Origin: Brachycybe producta
Taxonomy: Eukaryota > Arthropoda > Diplopoda > Playtdesmida > Andrognathidae
DNA length: 64,000 bases
Direction: 5' to 3'
NCBI GenBank assembly: GCA_036925085.1
Contig: JAUPFP010000003.1
Coordinates: 11,986,675-12,050,674 of the forward strand
In this document: piece by piece, positions 11,645 through 23,219 of the stretch
Layout: every line of letters starts with the position of its first letter
How positions within the stretch are numbered: the first letter of the stretch is position 1
The notes under the pieces: model-generated
Told to the model about the DNA's origin: nothing
Database searches by the model: none
What the model saw: only the letters and a program-made list of their open reading frames with translations
Translations under genes and position numbers: made by a program

Positions 11645-12335
11645 TAAATAGGATTTACACTTATACCTAGGACACACCTGATAATTTAAATGCATTTAAA
11701 TAATAAATGTTCTACAGAGCCCCGTGAAGGACATACAAACAATATGTCGAATTCAATTTATTCAAGTTAATAATTTGAAAATATTGAGTTAATACTTAAA
11801 TATAATATATAAACTATTGACAAAATATTGATTTAGTATTTCAATTTAAAATATTAATAATAAAAGTCAATTTTTATTTGGTTCATGTCCTTAACTGGAT
11901 TCCGTATAATTAACCTAAACACATTTAATTTGAATTCATTTAACTCATGCAGGGCCGTCTTTAAGTCTTGTGGCCCCTGGTACATGATTTATTTGAGGCC
12001 CCCAACCATGCCTTACAAATAAACTCATTTTTTTTTCCAAGGAACCAGTGTTCTATATATAAAAAGTATTGATGATTCCATGATTTCCATTGTATATATT
12101 GGAACAGGACTTTTATGAAGTAAATCACATAAGTGAATAGGCCTATTATTTAAAATAGTAAAATGTTTTTGATGTCGGATAAATTGAAATTAAAGATTTA
12201 AAAATACAGAAAATAGTGACAATTAACTGACTGAAGCCCTAGTTTAGACGGAGGCCCTGGGCTAGGGCCCAGTTGCCCCCCCCCCCCAATTAAGATGGCA
12301 CTGAACTCATGTGTGTACAAGGTATTAAGTATGTG
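11645..12335 (+). repeat. Dispersed repeat, copy interrupted by a hAT-like insertion
   Basis: From TTATACCTAGGACACACC to TTTGAATTCATTTAACTCATG this matches 17306-17605. The match stops at 11949 and resumes at 12304 with AACTCATGTGTGTACAAGGTA, leaving a 354-bp insert. The repeat itself carries no gene; internal words include CATGTCCTTAACTGGATTCCGT. Confidence 0.75.
11950..12303. mobile_element. hAT-like MITE with 8-bp target duplication
   Basis: The insert begins CAGGGCCGTCTTTAA and ends TTAAGATGGCACTG, which are imperfect inverted repeats of each other. It is flanked by AACTCATG at 11942-11949 and 12304-12311. The uninterrupted copy near 17581-17600 reads TAACTTATGTGTGTAC, an empty site. An 8-bp duplication and CAGGG ends are typical of hAT elements. 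At 354 bp with no open frame it is non-autonomous. Confidence 0.8.
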
Positions 12336-12339
12336 TTTA

Positions 12340-12906
12340 AAATGTGTGTGTGGGGTAATGACAATTGTCAGTTTTGAGTGCTGTGTTACTGAGTTAACTG
12401 ATTGCGTCCTTCCTTCTTCAGAGTAATGTTTTAAAGAAGTTGATGCGGGGGTGGAAGTTGCCTTTTTTGTTGTTGTTTTCTACTGTGGAAATTAGGTTAG
12501 TTGAGGCGCTCACGTATATTCGCGTTTTTGTTGTCTTTTCTCTTCCATTCATTCATTCTGCCCATTGTCTAAGAAAGATCTAACCTCACTTATGGGTTGA
12601 GTGAATTTTTATTTATTTATTTATTTATATACACGGGACAATGAGTTATTTTTTTTTTCTATCTGTTTCTCCAATTTGAAAATTACATTTCTCATGAAAA
12701 TGTTTTGCTTCCAACCAAGCAGAGCTTACAGTTCTTTTTTTTTTTCTTGTCAAAATTCATATAATAAGGGATTTTTTATACAAATTTTTTTATGGTTATT
12801 GTAATAATCCGTTCACCTTTTGAACTTGACAATCTCCTCAATTTGCTAAAATGTTCCTGATTGTAATTTAGATGTTATTTACTGAATCAGATAATAAATA
12901 TATCAG
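12340..12906. other. No recognisable feature
   Basis: AT-rich DNA with T-runs. A 67-codon frame at 12601 is Phe/Leu-rich from a TTTA run and is not supported as coding. Confidence 0.45.
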
Positions 12907-13811
12907 TTAAGCCGGTATTACACTAGCAACCTCCAATGCAATTCACCTTGCAATGCAACCTGTGATGTGACTTGCAACTACAACTTTGTAATAAACTTCT
13001 ACATATATCACACTATGCAACCTAGTTGCCAATCAAGTTTTCAAAACTTCGTTTATGTCAAGGGGCCAACATTCATTCGGGTGAATCTCATACGGTATCG
13101 GAAGCCATTTTACTTTTAATCCGCGTTTTACTGAATTTTAAACTTTCAGTTATATTCTGAATATCCAGTAAAATGCAGCTAAAAAGTAAAATGACTTTCG
13201 ATTCACACGATCTGCTGTGAATCTTAGTGAAAATCTTATATGATTTTCTTCAATGTCTGCCCCCCCCCCCCCGGTTTGTGTCCATATTGTGATCAACTAA
13301 CAGGAAGTTCATAAACCGGAAGTCATGAAACCGGGAATTCGTTCAATGTTACATACGTCATTTCTGGCAAACGGCCTGATTGGTTGTTTGTCAGAAAGTT
13401 TACTTGAAAAGTCGCTCAAAGTTGAACCTGTTCAACTCGATGAGACTGAGTCTCACACTAGTTAAACATAAAATTTTATCAAGTTGCTTGTCATATCACA
13501 CCATAAACATTGAAGTTGCATGTCACATTGCACATTTTATCGCATCAAAAGTTGCTAGTGTGATTGGGGCTTTAGTGAAACTCGTACACAATTTTCTTCA
13601 ATGTCTTGCCCTCTTGGTTTGTGTCCAAAGTGTGGAAGCCTTTATGATCAGCTAACAGGAAGTTCATAAACCGGAAGTCATGAAACCAGGAATTCATTCA
13701 ATGGTTACATGTCATTTCCGGCAAATGACCTGATTGGTTGTTTGTCAGAAAGTTACATGAAAAGTCTGTCAGAAGTTGAACATGTTCAACTCATTGAGAC
13801 TGAGTCTCACA
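12907..13811 (-). mobile_element. Family B element plus adjoining partial copy
   Basis: A full family B element lies inverted relative to the copy at 2553 (AGCCGGTATTACACTAGCAA to GCTAGTGTGATTGGGGCTTT, 12907-13574). At this copy the flanks read TTA on both sides, compatible with a 3-bp target duplication. A second, truncated B copy follows directly at 13575-13811, sharing GATTTTCTTCAATGTCTTGC-like, CAGGAAGTTCATAAACCGGA and GATTGGTTGTTTGTCAGAAA segments. A C-run at 13261-13272 interrupts the first copy. Confidence 0.65.
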
Positions 13812-13972
13812 CGCTCCGCCCATTTATGAACGTCATCAGTTTCTAATTGGTTTGTTATTTGGTCTGTTGGCACATGCCCCGCCCTTTTTAGTTTTCAATT
13901 GGTTGATATTTGGTCTGACGCTCATAAAAAGGGCGGAGTAAACGTCTTTATCTCCCTGTCTTCACATGCCTG
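13812..13972. mobile_element. Family A relative, second subfamily
   Basis: Palindromic, with GCTCCGCCCATTTATGAACG facing CGCTCATAAAAAGGGCGGAG. It is closer to 23664-23842 and 50581-50770 (TTGGTTTGTTATTTGGTCTG words) than to the main family A copies. It starts within the truncated B copy that precedes it. Confidence 0.55.
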
Positions 13973-14603
13973 TCTGTCATCAATGGTGGACAGCACCCAT
14001 TTGAACTGGCGTTCATAAGTTGAAGCACTTGCTGCGCGCAACTGTTGCATTTTTTTTAATCAGCACAACTCAAGGACTTTATTAGAGAAAAAAAAAGGAG
14101 AACGATGGGATTATTAACCAAAAAAGAAAGAATGATGAATACATTTTCTTTATTAAAAACTTTTGTTTTCAGTTTTCACATGATGGAAGTTAATTTCTAA
14201 TTGTGTTAAGTGAATTCCATGTAAAATAAACGAATACATAATTATGTTGCGGAATGTTTTTTTTTTCTTCTTCTTTTTCTGTTCCGTGTGGTTTAGCATC
14301 ATATTTTTTTGGTAGTTAGCCCACTTGAATTCGTCCTCTTTTCTCAAATGAAAGCCTATTTTTCTACTTGGTTGCGTTTTTCGTGATGGTTTAACTTTTA
14401 ACAATGAACATATATTATAATTTTTGTGTTCGGTTTTTTGTTGTTGTTGTTGTTATAAATAAACTCCTTCTTTGTATTGTTGTTGCAATGAAAATGAATG
14501 TCAGACAGAAATATGAAGTTAGTAATTCTGCTGTTTTCTAATAAGCTCGAGCACAGCTGTCAGTCTTTCCGCTTGTTTAATTTAAATTTGCGCGTCTCAT
14601 ACA

Positions 14604-14808
14604 CTCAATTAGAAATCGGGACAAACAGAAGTTGGCTCCGCCCTTTTGATGACGACTGGCAACTTCTAATTGGTTTGTTGTGAGGTTCGACGTTGAAAAG
14701 GGCGGAACATGTGACGTCACACTACATAACCAACCAATTAGAAGTTGCCAGTCGTCATAAAAAGGGGCTGAGCCAACTTCTGTTTGTCCCGATTTCTAAT
14801 TGCCTGTC
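14604..14808. mobile_element. Family A MITE
   Basis: About 200 bp, ends TCAATTAGAAATCGGGACAA and TTGTCCCGATTTCTAATTGCC. Both arms contain the AGAAGTTGGCTCCGCCCTTT / AAGTTGCCAGTCGTCATAAA hairpin typical of the family. It has no open frame of its own; frames crossing it repeat in every copy because the DNA repeats. Confidence 0.8.
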
Positions 14809-14845
14809 TACTCATTCGCTTCAATCTTTTTTTTTTGTACAGGGA

Positions 14846-15914
14846 TTAAGGGGCTACATCACACAATTACTTCAAAAAATCTCCGCAAAGAGCGCTAGCA
14901 TCGTTTTTCTGTTGAGCCCCATACACCCAATGTTAAATAAAAGATGTTCATTTTTAAAATACACAAGTTGAAAGGCAATTAGCTAAAATCGGGACAAACA
15001 AAAGTAGGCTCCGACCTTTTTATGACGAACGGCAACTTCTAATTGGTTGGTTATGTAGTCTGTCGTCACATGCTCCGCCCTTTTCAACGTCGAACCACAC
15101 AACAAACCAATTAGAATTTGCCGTTTGTCATAAAAAGGGCGGAGCCAACTTCTGTTTGTTCCGATTTCTAATTGCCTCTCACAAGTTGCGGCAATAGGTG
15201 TTTATTTTTCATATTTAAAGTTGTCCAATTTTGATGGTTCAAAGTGCAATGTGCACCTTAAATATGTGCTGATCTAGTGATAGAATGACAAAAAAATTGG
15301 TAAGTGCGATTCTATTTTTAAAAACTATTTCAAAATCGCGAATTTCTAACTCTTTATGTTAAACTCCATTGCTCGTCAGCAACAAAAAAACATATTAAAA
15401 TGCTCGTAAAAATACCTAAAAATAATTTTTAAAAACCACAATTAAACCACAATGAAGACAACACATTGGCGCACGTGCTGAATGTTTTCTGTTTTGTTAA
15501 AAAATGTTTTAGGTATTTTTACTAACATTTTTAATGGATTTTTTTTGCGTACGTGTACGTATTCAATGGAGTTTAACCTTAGACTATTACTTTACGTAAA
15601 GTAATAAATAGTCTAAGGTTTAACATAAAAGTTAGAAATTCGCGATTTTGAAATATTTTTAAAAAATAGAATCGCACTTACCAATTTTTTGTCATTCTAT
15701 CAATTGATCAGCACATATTTAAGGTGCACATCGCGCTATGAAAACTTACTATTAGATAAATTTAAATATGAAAAATAAACATATGGCCGGCGCGACTGTG
15801 TATTTTAAAAATTAACATTTTTTCTTTAACATTAGGTTATGGGCGCAATAGAAAAACGATGCTAGCGCTGTTTGTGGAGATTTTTCGAAGTAATTTTGTG
15901 ATGCAGAGTCTTAA
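14846..15914. mobile_element. Family C foldback element with nested family A
   Basis: An approximately 850-bp near-palindromic element runs from TTAAGGGGCTACATCACA to TTTGTGATGCAGAGTCTTAA. The arms include GAGCGCTAGCATCGTTTTTC, GATCAGCACATATTTAAGGT and CAAAATCGCGAATTTCTAAC with their inverses. It is interrupted at 14971-15179 by a family A MITE. It carries no coding sequence. Confidence 0.8.
14971..15179. mobile_element. Family A MITE nested in family C
   Basis: The A element (AAAGGCAATTAG to CTAATTGCCTCT region) splits the left arm of a C element. CACAAGTTG occurs at 14962-14970 and again at 15180-15188, a 9-bp target-site duplication. This fixes the order of events at this locus: C first, then A. 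Confidence 0.8.
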
Positions 15915-16042
15915 TGAATACCTTTGAATGTGTTTTAGAAAGTAGAAGAGTAGTTGGATTATTTCTGAAAATATGTCACGTTTATGGCAATTCAAAAAAT
16001 TTTAGATTTGTTTTTCACTTCAAGTTGTATTTTGGCCAACAA

Positions 16043-16249
16043 GTGTTTTATAAACTAGAAAGGTAGCTCAATCACTTCACGAGTATTTTCATGTTGATAT
16101 CTTTGAAAATAATTTTTTTATAAACAAAAATCAACAAAACATATCTTGGATCATTTTAAAACTCACGTAAAATAGCTTATTTTAAAAGATTTTCAACAAG
16201 AAAAATACTCGTGAAGTGATTGAGCTACCTGTCTAGTTTATAAAATACA
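16043..16249. mobile_element. Family D inverted-repeat element
   Basis: Ends are AGTGTTTTATAAACTAGAAAGGTAGCTCAATCACTT and the inverse AAGTGATTGAGCTACCTGTCTAGTTTATAAAATAC. The interior holds TGAAAATAATTTTTTTAT and its inverse. Family D recurs at 17601-17820, 17881-18106, 18160-18311, 27520-27853 and 36258-36410, and as fragments in IQSEC introns. Confidence 0.65.
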
Positions 16250-17305
16250 TTTAGATTTTTTTCTTCAAGAATTTTTTTTTTTGAAAGTCGTTTTCACTTT
16301 AAAACCACCTTAAACGCTGACCACCAGGTGGAAGCACGTACAAAATGATCATTTTGAGTTTTCACTTTTTCCTGATACTTGACAGGTGCTGTCCTCTAGT
16401 GAGTACTTCAAACATGTAGCTCAAATGTTACGATAGCTGTTGTTTTTTTAAATTACTTTCTTCAGTCTTCGGTATCTTATAATATGAACAATATTATATC
16501 TTTCAATTTACTTGCCTAAAAGTGATTTTAGGCAGAATAATTGAGATGAGAAAAACCTTTTACCCTATGACCTTTTTCCTTATCTGGATTTTTGTTTGTG
16601 ATAAAGTGGCATATATGACGCTTTCATCTGCAGACGATTGCCTTTTCTAATGTTGCATCTACTCTCTTCTCAGGCCCACCCCTTCTACCCTGCTCCAACT
16701 ACCCGTCTATTTCAATAGAACTTAGTTGAGACCAAAGCCAGCTGTTTTTTTATTGTTCTAATCAGGTGATAAGAACAGATGACGTCAATTGGTGATTGTC
16801 TGTGAAGGGGGTTTTTTTTTTAAAAAAAAAAACAGGAACCTTTGGACTTTTTGGTTTTTTTTTTAATAACTGGATCATTGTGAGAGAAAGAGAAAGATAA
16901 AAAAGCCTCAAAAAAGGAACCGGCTGCTAAAGGTTGCGCTTTTAAATTCTCGTATTTTTAATACCATGAAAACGGTGATATTTTAAATACGGATTTTGTC
17001 TTAATCCGGTTTCTGTCCTTGGACTTTGTTTTTTTTTTTAAATGGGGGAAGATTTATTAAGAAAATTATGTTTTATCAATTTTTCATCTTCTTAAAAACA
17101 CCGGGAGTTTGACACAACAACACATTGGATTTCTTACTTAAATGGTAATCAAATATTTAGGATTTTCCATAAATTTTTAATTTAGTTTAAATATTTTAAT
17201 GTTTTTTTTTTTTTTACAAAGTGTGTAAACGGCGATTATTAATTCCATCTTTTCGGATGGAAAATGAAGAGGAACTTTGAATGTGTTTTAGAAATTAGAA
17301 GGGTT
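16250..17305. other. No recognisable feature
   Basis: AT-rich sequence with several T-runs and no conserved segment. I looked for a 5' exon of the downstream gene here and saw none. Confidence 0.4.
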
Positions 17306-17605
17306 ATACCTAGTACACACCTAATAATTTAAATGCAGTTTAAATAATAAACGTGTTTTACAGAGCCATGTGAAGGGCAAACGAACAATATGTCTAATTC
17401 AATTTATTCAGTTAATAATCTGAAAATAATTGAGTTAATGCTTAAATATATGTTATTGACAAAATATTGATTTAGTAGGCCCTATTTGAATTTAAAATAA
17501 TAATAAAGTGAATTTTTATTTGGATCATGTCCTTAACTGGATTCCGTATAATTCACCTAAACACATTTAATTTGAATTCATTTAACTTATGTGTGTACAA
17601 GGTAT
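17306..17605 (+). repeat. Dispersed repeat, uninterrupted copy
   Basis: Matches 11645-12335 minus the hAT-like insert: TATACCTAGTACACACCTAA at the left and TTATGTGTGTACAAGGTATA at the right. It provides the empty site for the insertion at 11950. Both outer ends carry TATACCT and its inverse AGGTATA. Confidence 0.75.
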
Positions 17606-18311
17606 AACTCAATCAATTATAAGGGTACATGTTCTTCATGTTGATTGATATCTTTCAAAATAAGCTTTTTTAAGACATAAAATTTAAAAAAAATATCTTC
17701 TCCTTCAATTAAAATCGGGTCATTTTCAACATAAAAAGCTTATTTTAAAAGGTTACAGGTACATCAAACATGAAAAGACCATTAAGCGTTGGAGCTACTA
17801 TTCTAGTTTCTAAAACACTTTGTAGCATCTGTTAATTTTGCAGATGAAAAGACAAGAGAATAATCAGAGAAATGAAGAAGAGTTTTAGAAACTAGAAGGG
17901 TGGGCTCGATCACTTAGGGATATTTTCATGTTCATTTTTTTCAAAATGGGCTTTTTTTTAGACAAAAATTTAAAAAAATATCCTCTGCTTAAATTAAAAT
18001 TGGATCATTTTCAAATTATAAACATAAAAAGCTTATTTTGAAAGTTATCAAACATGAAAAAATACCATTAAGCGATTGAGCTACCATTTCTAGTTTCTAA
18101 AACACCAGTCAAGTTCTTCTTCGTTTTTGCATCCGAAGGGCAGAATTAGAGAAAACTAGAAAGTGTTTTAGAAACTAGAAGGGTAGCTAGCTCAATTACT
18201 GAAAAGTCTTTTTAAAGTTGAATCAATTTCAAACTGACATAATAAGTTTATTTTGAAAGATATCAAACATGAAAGTTCTCTTAACTTGACCCTTCTAGTT
18301 TCTAAAACATT
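17601..18311. mobile_element. Three successive family D elements
   Basis: Three D copies lie in tandem: 17601-17820, 17881-18106 and 18160-18311. Each is bounded by ACTAGAAGGGT.GCTC and GAGCTAC..TTCTAGTTTCTAAAAC, with internal AAAGCTTATTTTGAAAG arms. The short sequences between them read GAAGACGAAAAG-like words. No coding capacity. Confidence 0.6.
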
Positions 18312-18624
18312 TATCTACTTGCCCTTAAACACACAACAGGATGTGATATTTTAAGTTTTTTTTTCAAGCCTTTTTTAATTTTGAAAGTGAAAAATGAAAC
18401 TTTCATATTTTATTAATGATATAATTCATTTTGTACAATGTCATTTTTTTGTGTGGTTTTGACCTACATTTGATTGGAACCAAATGACCAATTATTTCAA
18501 TGACAGCTTTTTCATGTCAATAGTTATAGCAGCACTTTATTAAATTATTATGTTCAAAGTCGAGCTAAGAATGGTGTTTACACTGACTGGGCCGCCATTT
18601 TAGGCTAAATTGGCTCATATTTTA

Positions 18625-18816
18625 GACACAGAATGAACAGAAGTTGGCGCCGCCATGTTTATGACGAACGGCAACTTCTAATTGGTTTGTTGTGTGGTTT
18701 CACGTTGAAAAGAGCGGAGCATATGACGTCAGTCTACATAACCAACCAATTAGAAGTTGCGTTCGTCATAAAAAGGGCGGAGCCAACGTCTGTTCATCCC
18801 ATTTTCTAGTTGCCTG
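18625..18816. mobile_element. Family A MITE
   Basis: The left end is eroded (starts near GACACAGAATGAACAGAAG); the right end is TTTTCTAGTTGCCTGT. The central GGCAACTTCTAATTGGTTTG / CCAATTAGAAGTTGCGTTCG hairpin is intact. Confidence 0.7.
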
Positions 18817-19525
18817 TGCAATCAATTCCTATAACAATGGACTGCTAGAGTAAGGAATTAGCAACACTAATTTATACAGGGTGTGTATAATTGTCTTGTC
18901 AAAATTGAAAAACAACATAAAGAATAGCAGTTAAGCTGCACATGCGTAGTAAAGGGCGACCAAGAACAGCTGATTTTTCGAACGCGTTTGTTGTCGTGTA
19001 CTTTCAGAAGCGCAAAATCAAAAGAAACTGGAAAGTGTTTTAAAAACTAGAAGAGTAGCTCACTCACTTAAGAGTAGAGGTGGGACGAATCCTACATTTT
19101 CTCGAATCCGAATCGGTTCTCAAATCTCCCGAATCTCGAATCCGTCATATAAGAATCGTATATGTTTGTTTCATTAAGAATATACAAATAAATGAAATAA
19201 TATATTTAATATTAAATTATTCAAAGAAAAATATTGTGGCTTCACTCAGGGTCACCACAAGGTGATATTGGCGAGTTGGATACCACCGAAATTATAACAA
19301 TCGTCGGGGGGGGGGGGGTTAATAGTGAACGCTTTTATTGGACGTCAGTGGATTCGAAAAATGCGAAAGACGAAAAAAGCGCGAAGATTCGAGTTTTCGA
19401 AACTCGAATATTTTTCAAGATTCGCGCGATTCGAATGTCCCAAAATAAACGTTTTGTGGATAAAACAAAAATTAAAAATGTGTTTCAATTAGGATAATTT
19501 TGAAACTCATAAAAAGCTTATTTTG

Positions 19526-20145
19526 AAGTCGCTATTACACTAGCAACTTTTAATGCGATAAAATGTGCAATGTGACATGTGTGAGAATCAGTCTCACTGA
19601 GTTGAACAGGTTCAACTTTGAGAGACTTTTCAAGTAAACTTTCTGACAAACAACCGATCAGGCTGTTTATCATAATTTCATAAATGACATCAGAACTTTG
19701 ACTGAATTTCCGGTTTCATGACTTCCGGTTTATGAACTTTCTGTTAGCTGGTCATAATGGCTTCCACAATATGGACACAAACCAAGGGGGCAGACCTTGA
19801 AGAAAATCATGTACGATTTTCACTAAGATTCACAGCAGATCTTCGTGTTGATGGAAACTCATTTTACTTTTTAGCTGCATTTTACTGGATAATCCAGAAT
19901 AGAATTGAAATTTTAAAATTCAGTAAAATGCGGATTAAAAGTAAAATGGCTTCCGAATAGCGTACGAGATTCACCGGAATGTCGGCCCCTTGACGTAAAC
20001 GAAGTTTTGAAAACTTGATTGGGAACTATAGGTTGTATAGTGTGATATAGAAGTTTATCACGAAGTTCTAGTTGCAAGTAACATCACGAGTTGCATTGCA
20101 AGTTTCATGAATTGCATCAAAAGTTGCTAGTGTAATAGGGGCTTT
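19526..20145 (+). mobile_element. Family B element
   Basis: Same orientation as 2553 and 8226. Left end AAGTCGCTATTACACTAGCA, right end TGCTAGTGTAATAGGGGCTTT. It is shortened near the left end but keeps the ACAAACCAAGGGGGCAGACC segment and the 60-codon conserved patch. Confidence 0.65.
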
Positions 20146-20597
20146 AATCTCACAGTTTGAATTAGACCTTATGGTTTCACGTAGCAGTTTATTGCTATGA
20201 CAGTCATATGACATACAATTTAGGTTGATAACAATATTTTGGTGTTCTGCGGCACATTCCGTCTTTCACATTCTAGTGAATTGTGGTTTTTATATACATA
20301 CATATTGGAAATCGAAATACACAAATACGAATCTTCATATGTTTTATATTATTGACACTTAACTTACACATATATATCACTAATCAACAGTTGTGAGTCA
20401 TAACGCAATGAATAGAGATGTAGGCCTCGCTTTCTCTCTGTGTGTGTCTACTAGTACCACTTGCAGTGGGTGACACATAGTTCAAACATGGCTGCAGCAG
20501 ATTGTGACGAATTGAATTCATTTGTTTTGTTTTTATTAATTTTCAATGTCAGAACTTTGATGTCTTTCTGAATAATGAATAATGATTAATGAATGGG

Positions 20598-21525
20598 GCG
20601 ACTGAAATAAGCGCCAAATTGAACAAAGGCCAAACTGAATAAGCGCCAAATTGAACAAAGGCCAAACTGAATAAGCGCCAAACGGAAGAAACGCCAAACT
20701 GAATAAAAGCCAAAAATTTGGCGGTTATTCAGTTTGGCGTTTGTTCCATTTGGCGGTTATTCAGTTTGGCGTTTGTTCTATTGGCGCTTATTCAGTTTGG
20801 CGTTTGTTCCATTTGGCGCTCATTCAGTTTGGCGTTTGTTCCATTTGGCGCTCATTCAGTTTGGCGTTTGTTCCATTTGGCGCTTATTCAGTTTGGCGTT
20901 TGTTCCATTGGCGCTAATTCAGTTTGGCGTTTGTTCCATTGGCGCTAATTCAGTTTGGCGTTTGTTCCATTTGGCGCTCATTCAGTTTGGCGTTTGTTCC
21001 ATTGGCGCTCATTCAGTTTGGCGTTTGTTCCATTTGGCGCTCGTTCAGTTTGGCGTTTGTTCCATTTGGCGCTCGTTCAGTTTGGCGTTTGTTCCATTTG
21101 GCGCTCGTTCAGTTTGGCGTTTGTTCCATTTGGCGCTTATTCAGTTTGGCGTTTGTTCCATTTGGCATTTATTCAGTTTGGCGGTTATTCAGGTTTTTTG
21201 TAAATTCTGATGGTCCAAATATTGTGAGCTTTTATAGACGTCAGACTGTGCAGATTTACAGCTAACTTAACCAAACCAAACCAAACCTAACCTAACCTCA
21301 CCTCACATTTTGGCGGTTATTCAGTTTGGCACTTGTTCAGTTTGGCGTTAGTTCTATTTGGCGCTTATTCGGTTTGGCGTTTGCTCCATTTGGCGTTAGT
21401 TCAGACTGGCGTTTGTTCAATTTGGCGCTTGTTCAGACTGGCGTTTGTTCAATTTGGCGCTTGTTCAGACTGGCGTTTGTTCAATTTGGCGCTTGTTCAA
21501 TTTGGCGCTTGATCAGCGCCACCTA
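20598..21525 (+). repeat. 32-bp minisatellite with an inverted leading arm
   Basis: About fifteen units of TTTGGCGTTTGTTCCATTTGGCGCTCATTCAG (counted as one 32-bp unit) lie at 20718-21203, and a more diverged block at 21310-21525. Immediately upstream, 20598-20716 carries the same motif in opposite orientation (GCGCCAAATTGAACAAAGG, GAATAAGCGCC), so the array can fold on itself. The two main blocks are separated by about 105 bp containing AACCTAACC-type words. Open frames up to 158 codons exist in three registers only because the unit lacks stops; they are not evidence of a protein. Confidence 0.85.
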
Positions 21526-21837
21526 ATGAATAACCAAAAGTGAACAATTGGCTATTGGCACTGCGTTTCAAAATGAATAGTAGGAGTGAAAAGAAAATCG
21601 GGCGATTTAAATTCATGATTGAAATGAAGTGAGCGACCAATTACGTCCAGAAATTTCTTTTTTAAAATATTGTCAATACTTAACCCCAAAGATTGCCAAA
21701 ACGATTTTTAAAATAAGTCATTATAATCAATAAATCAATTAACTTCATATAAATGAACTTTATCAGATAGATGCGCCACCAAACAACAGACATTGGCAAT
21801 AAAAAAAAAACCAAGTATTCTCAAAAACCACAGATTT

Positions 21838-22215
21838 GTTGCGTTTTTGTCTCGAACTCTCAATGTTGCGTTTTTTGTCTCGAACTCTCAATGTTGCGTT
21901 TTTTGCCTCGAACTCTCAATGTTGCGTTTTTTGCCTCGAACTCTCAATGTTGCGTTTTTTGCCTCGAACTCTCAATGTTGCGTTTTTTGCCTCGAACTCT
22001 CAATGTTGCGTTTTTTGCCTCGAACTCTCAATGTTGCGTTTTTTGCCTCGAACTCTCAATGTTGCGTTTTTTGCCTCGAACTCTCAATGTTGCGTTTTTT
22101 GCCTCGAACTCTCAATGTTGCGTTTTTTTGCCTCGAACTCTCAATGTTGCGTTTTTTGCCTCGAACTCTCAATGTTGCGTTTTTTGTCTCGAACTCTCGA
22201 TGTTGCGTTTTTGTC
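21838..22215 (+). repeat. 28-bp minisatellite
   Basis: About thirteen near-identical units of GTTGCGTTTTTT followed by GCCTCGAACTCTCAAT, with one unit having an extra T. The unit length is not a multiple of three, so the peptide pattern cycles through frames. There are no unique spacers between units. Confidence 0.85.
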
Positions 22216-22831
22216 AGCTTCATGTGGACCCGGCCTTAGGCACCCGTTGATTTGATTAAAAATACGAAACGTGAGGTGAGCCACTTCTAAGCTATAAACA
22301 CTTACATAGCTGAGCAAGTGCTTATCTCTTAGCATCCATTAACAAATGCCATCCTAAAAACCACCTTAGGTTTTTACTCCTGTTGGTGGCAATATGTCGT
22401 GTGCCATTTTCTTAAAGAAACCAATTATATTATTATAGTTATATATGTACATTGCACAATAATAGCCAGGAGGAGTCTAGACTTTGAAGCCTGAACCCCA
22501 AATTTGCTACACCTTATTATCGACTAGAATCGGACGGACTTCTTTTCTTTTCCCTTCAGGGGGTGCCTTTCATTTCATTGTGTGGAGGAGAGCAGCTGCT
22601 CCTGTTTTTTTTGTTGTGGCTTTTATAATTTACTCTTGGTTTTGCCTTCTGGGCATAATTGCTAGGTTCCAATGGGCCCCACCATCACCACCACCTGTTA
22701 GTTTGTCTTGCTGCTGCAGCTAGGCACGCGCTTTGTTGTTTTGAGCGCGTGTCGAGCTATTGGGGACCACTGGGGAGGTCTTCCCGCAAAATATTGTCAA
22801 GTAGTTGAGGGACTTCCATTTGTGCCGTAGA

Positions 22832-23219
22832 CCATAAATAAAGCTTGGAACACGCGCGGAATTCTGCTCAGAAAAGCACAACAGAATATTTAAATGAGAA
22901 ACGTTTCCATAAAAAGTGAACGGAAAATTCATTTAAAATGAGTTGAACAAAAAGCTCAACTTTTTCCATTCTCAAAATATTCCGTACAAATTCCCACCAA
23001 TCACAAAGAAAAGCATGTTGTGTATCACAAAAAAGCAAATTGGAATCCATTTTGGCTATAATGTTTCTTTTCTTGCTCAATAGAGGGTGCACAACTTTCC
23101 TCATTACTTTTCTGTTTGTGTGTGAACAATAGAAAAAGAAAATGACTTCTTTTTTTTTTTCCTTTTCCTATTTTCTTTTTTCCTTGGCGGAGTTCCGCGC
23201 GTGTGTGTTCCAGACTTAA
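22832..23219 (+). mobile_element. Family H element, copy 1
   Basis: About 390 bp with inverted ends: AAGCTTGGAACACGCGCGGAATTC against GAGTTCCGCGCGTGTGTGTTCCAGACTT. It shares most of its length with 24690-25083, including CAGAATATTTAAATGAGA, AAGCTCAACTTTTT and GTGTGTGAACAA segments. Frames inside are not conserved between the two copies. Confidence 0.7.

Noticed and set aside
20718..21265. Open frames up to 158 codons with repeated FGAHSVWRLF peptides
   Set aside because: They exist in all three registers of a stop-free 32-bp minisatellite. There is no start context, splice context or conserved family.
20598..22215. CRISPR-like array of 28- and 32-bp repeats
   Set aside because: Units are directly contiguous with no unique spacers, and the DNA is clearly eukaryotic.
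21771..22255. Open frames of 139-159 codons with repeated SNSQCCVF peptides
   Set aside because: Translation of the 28-bp minisatellite in three frames, not a protein.
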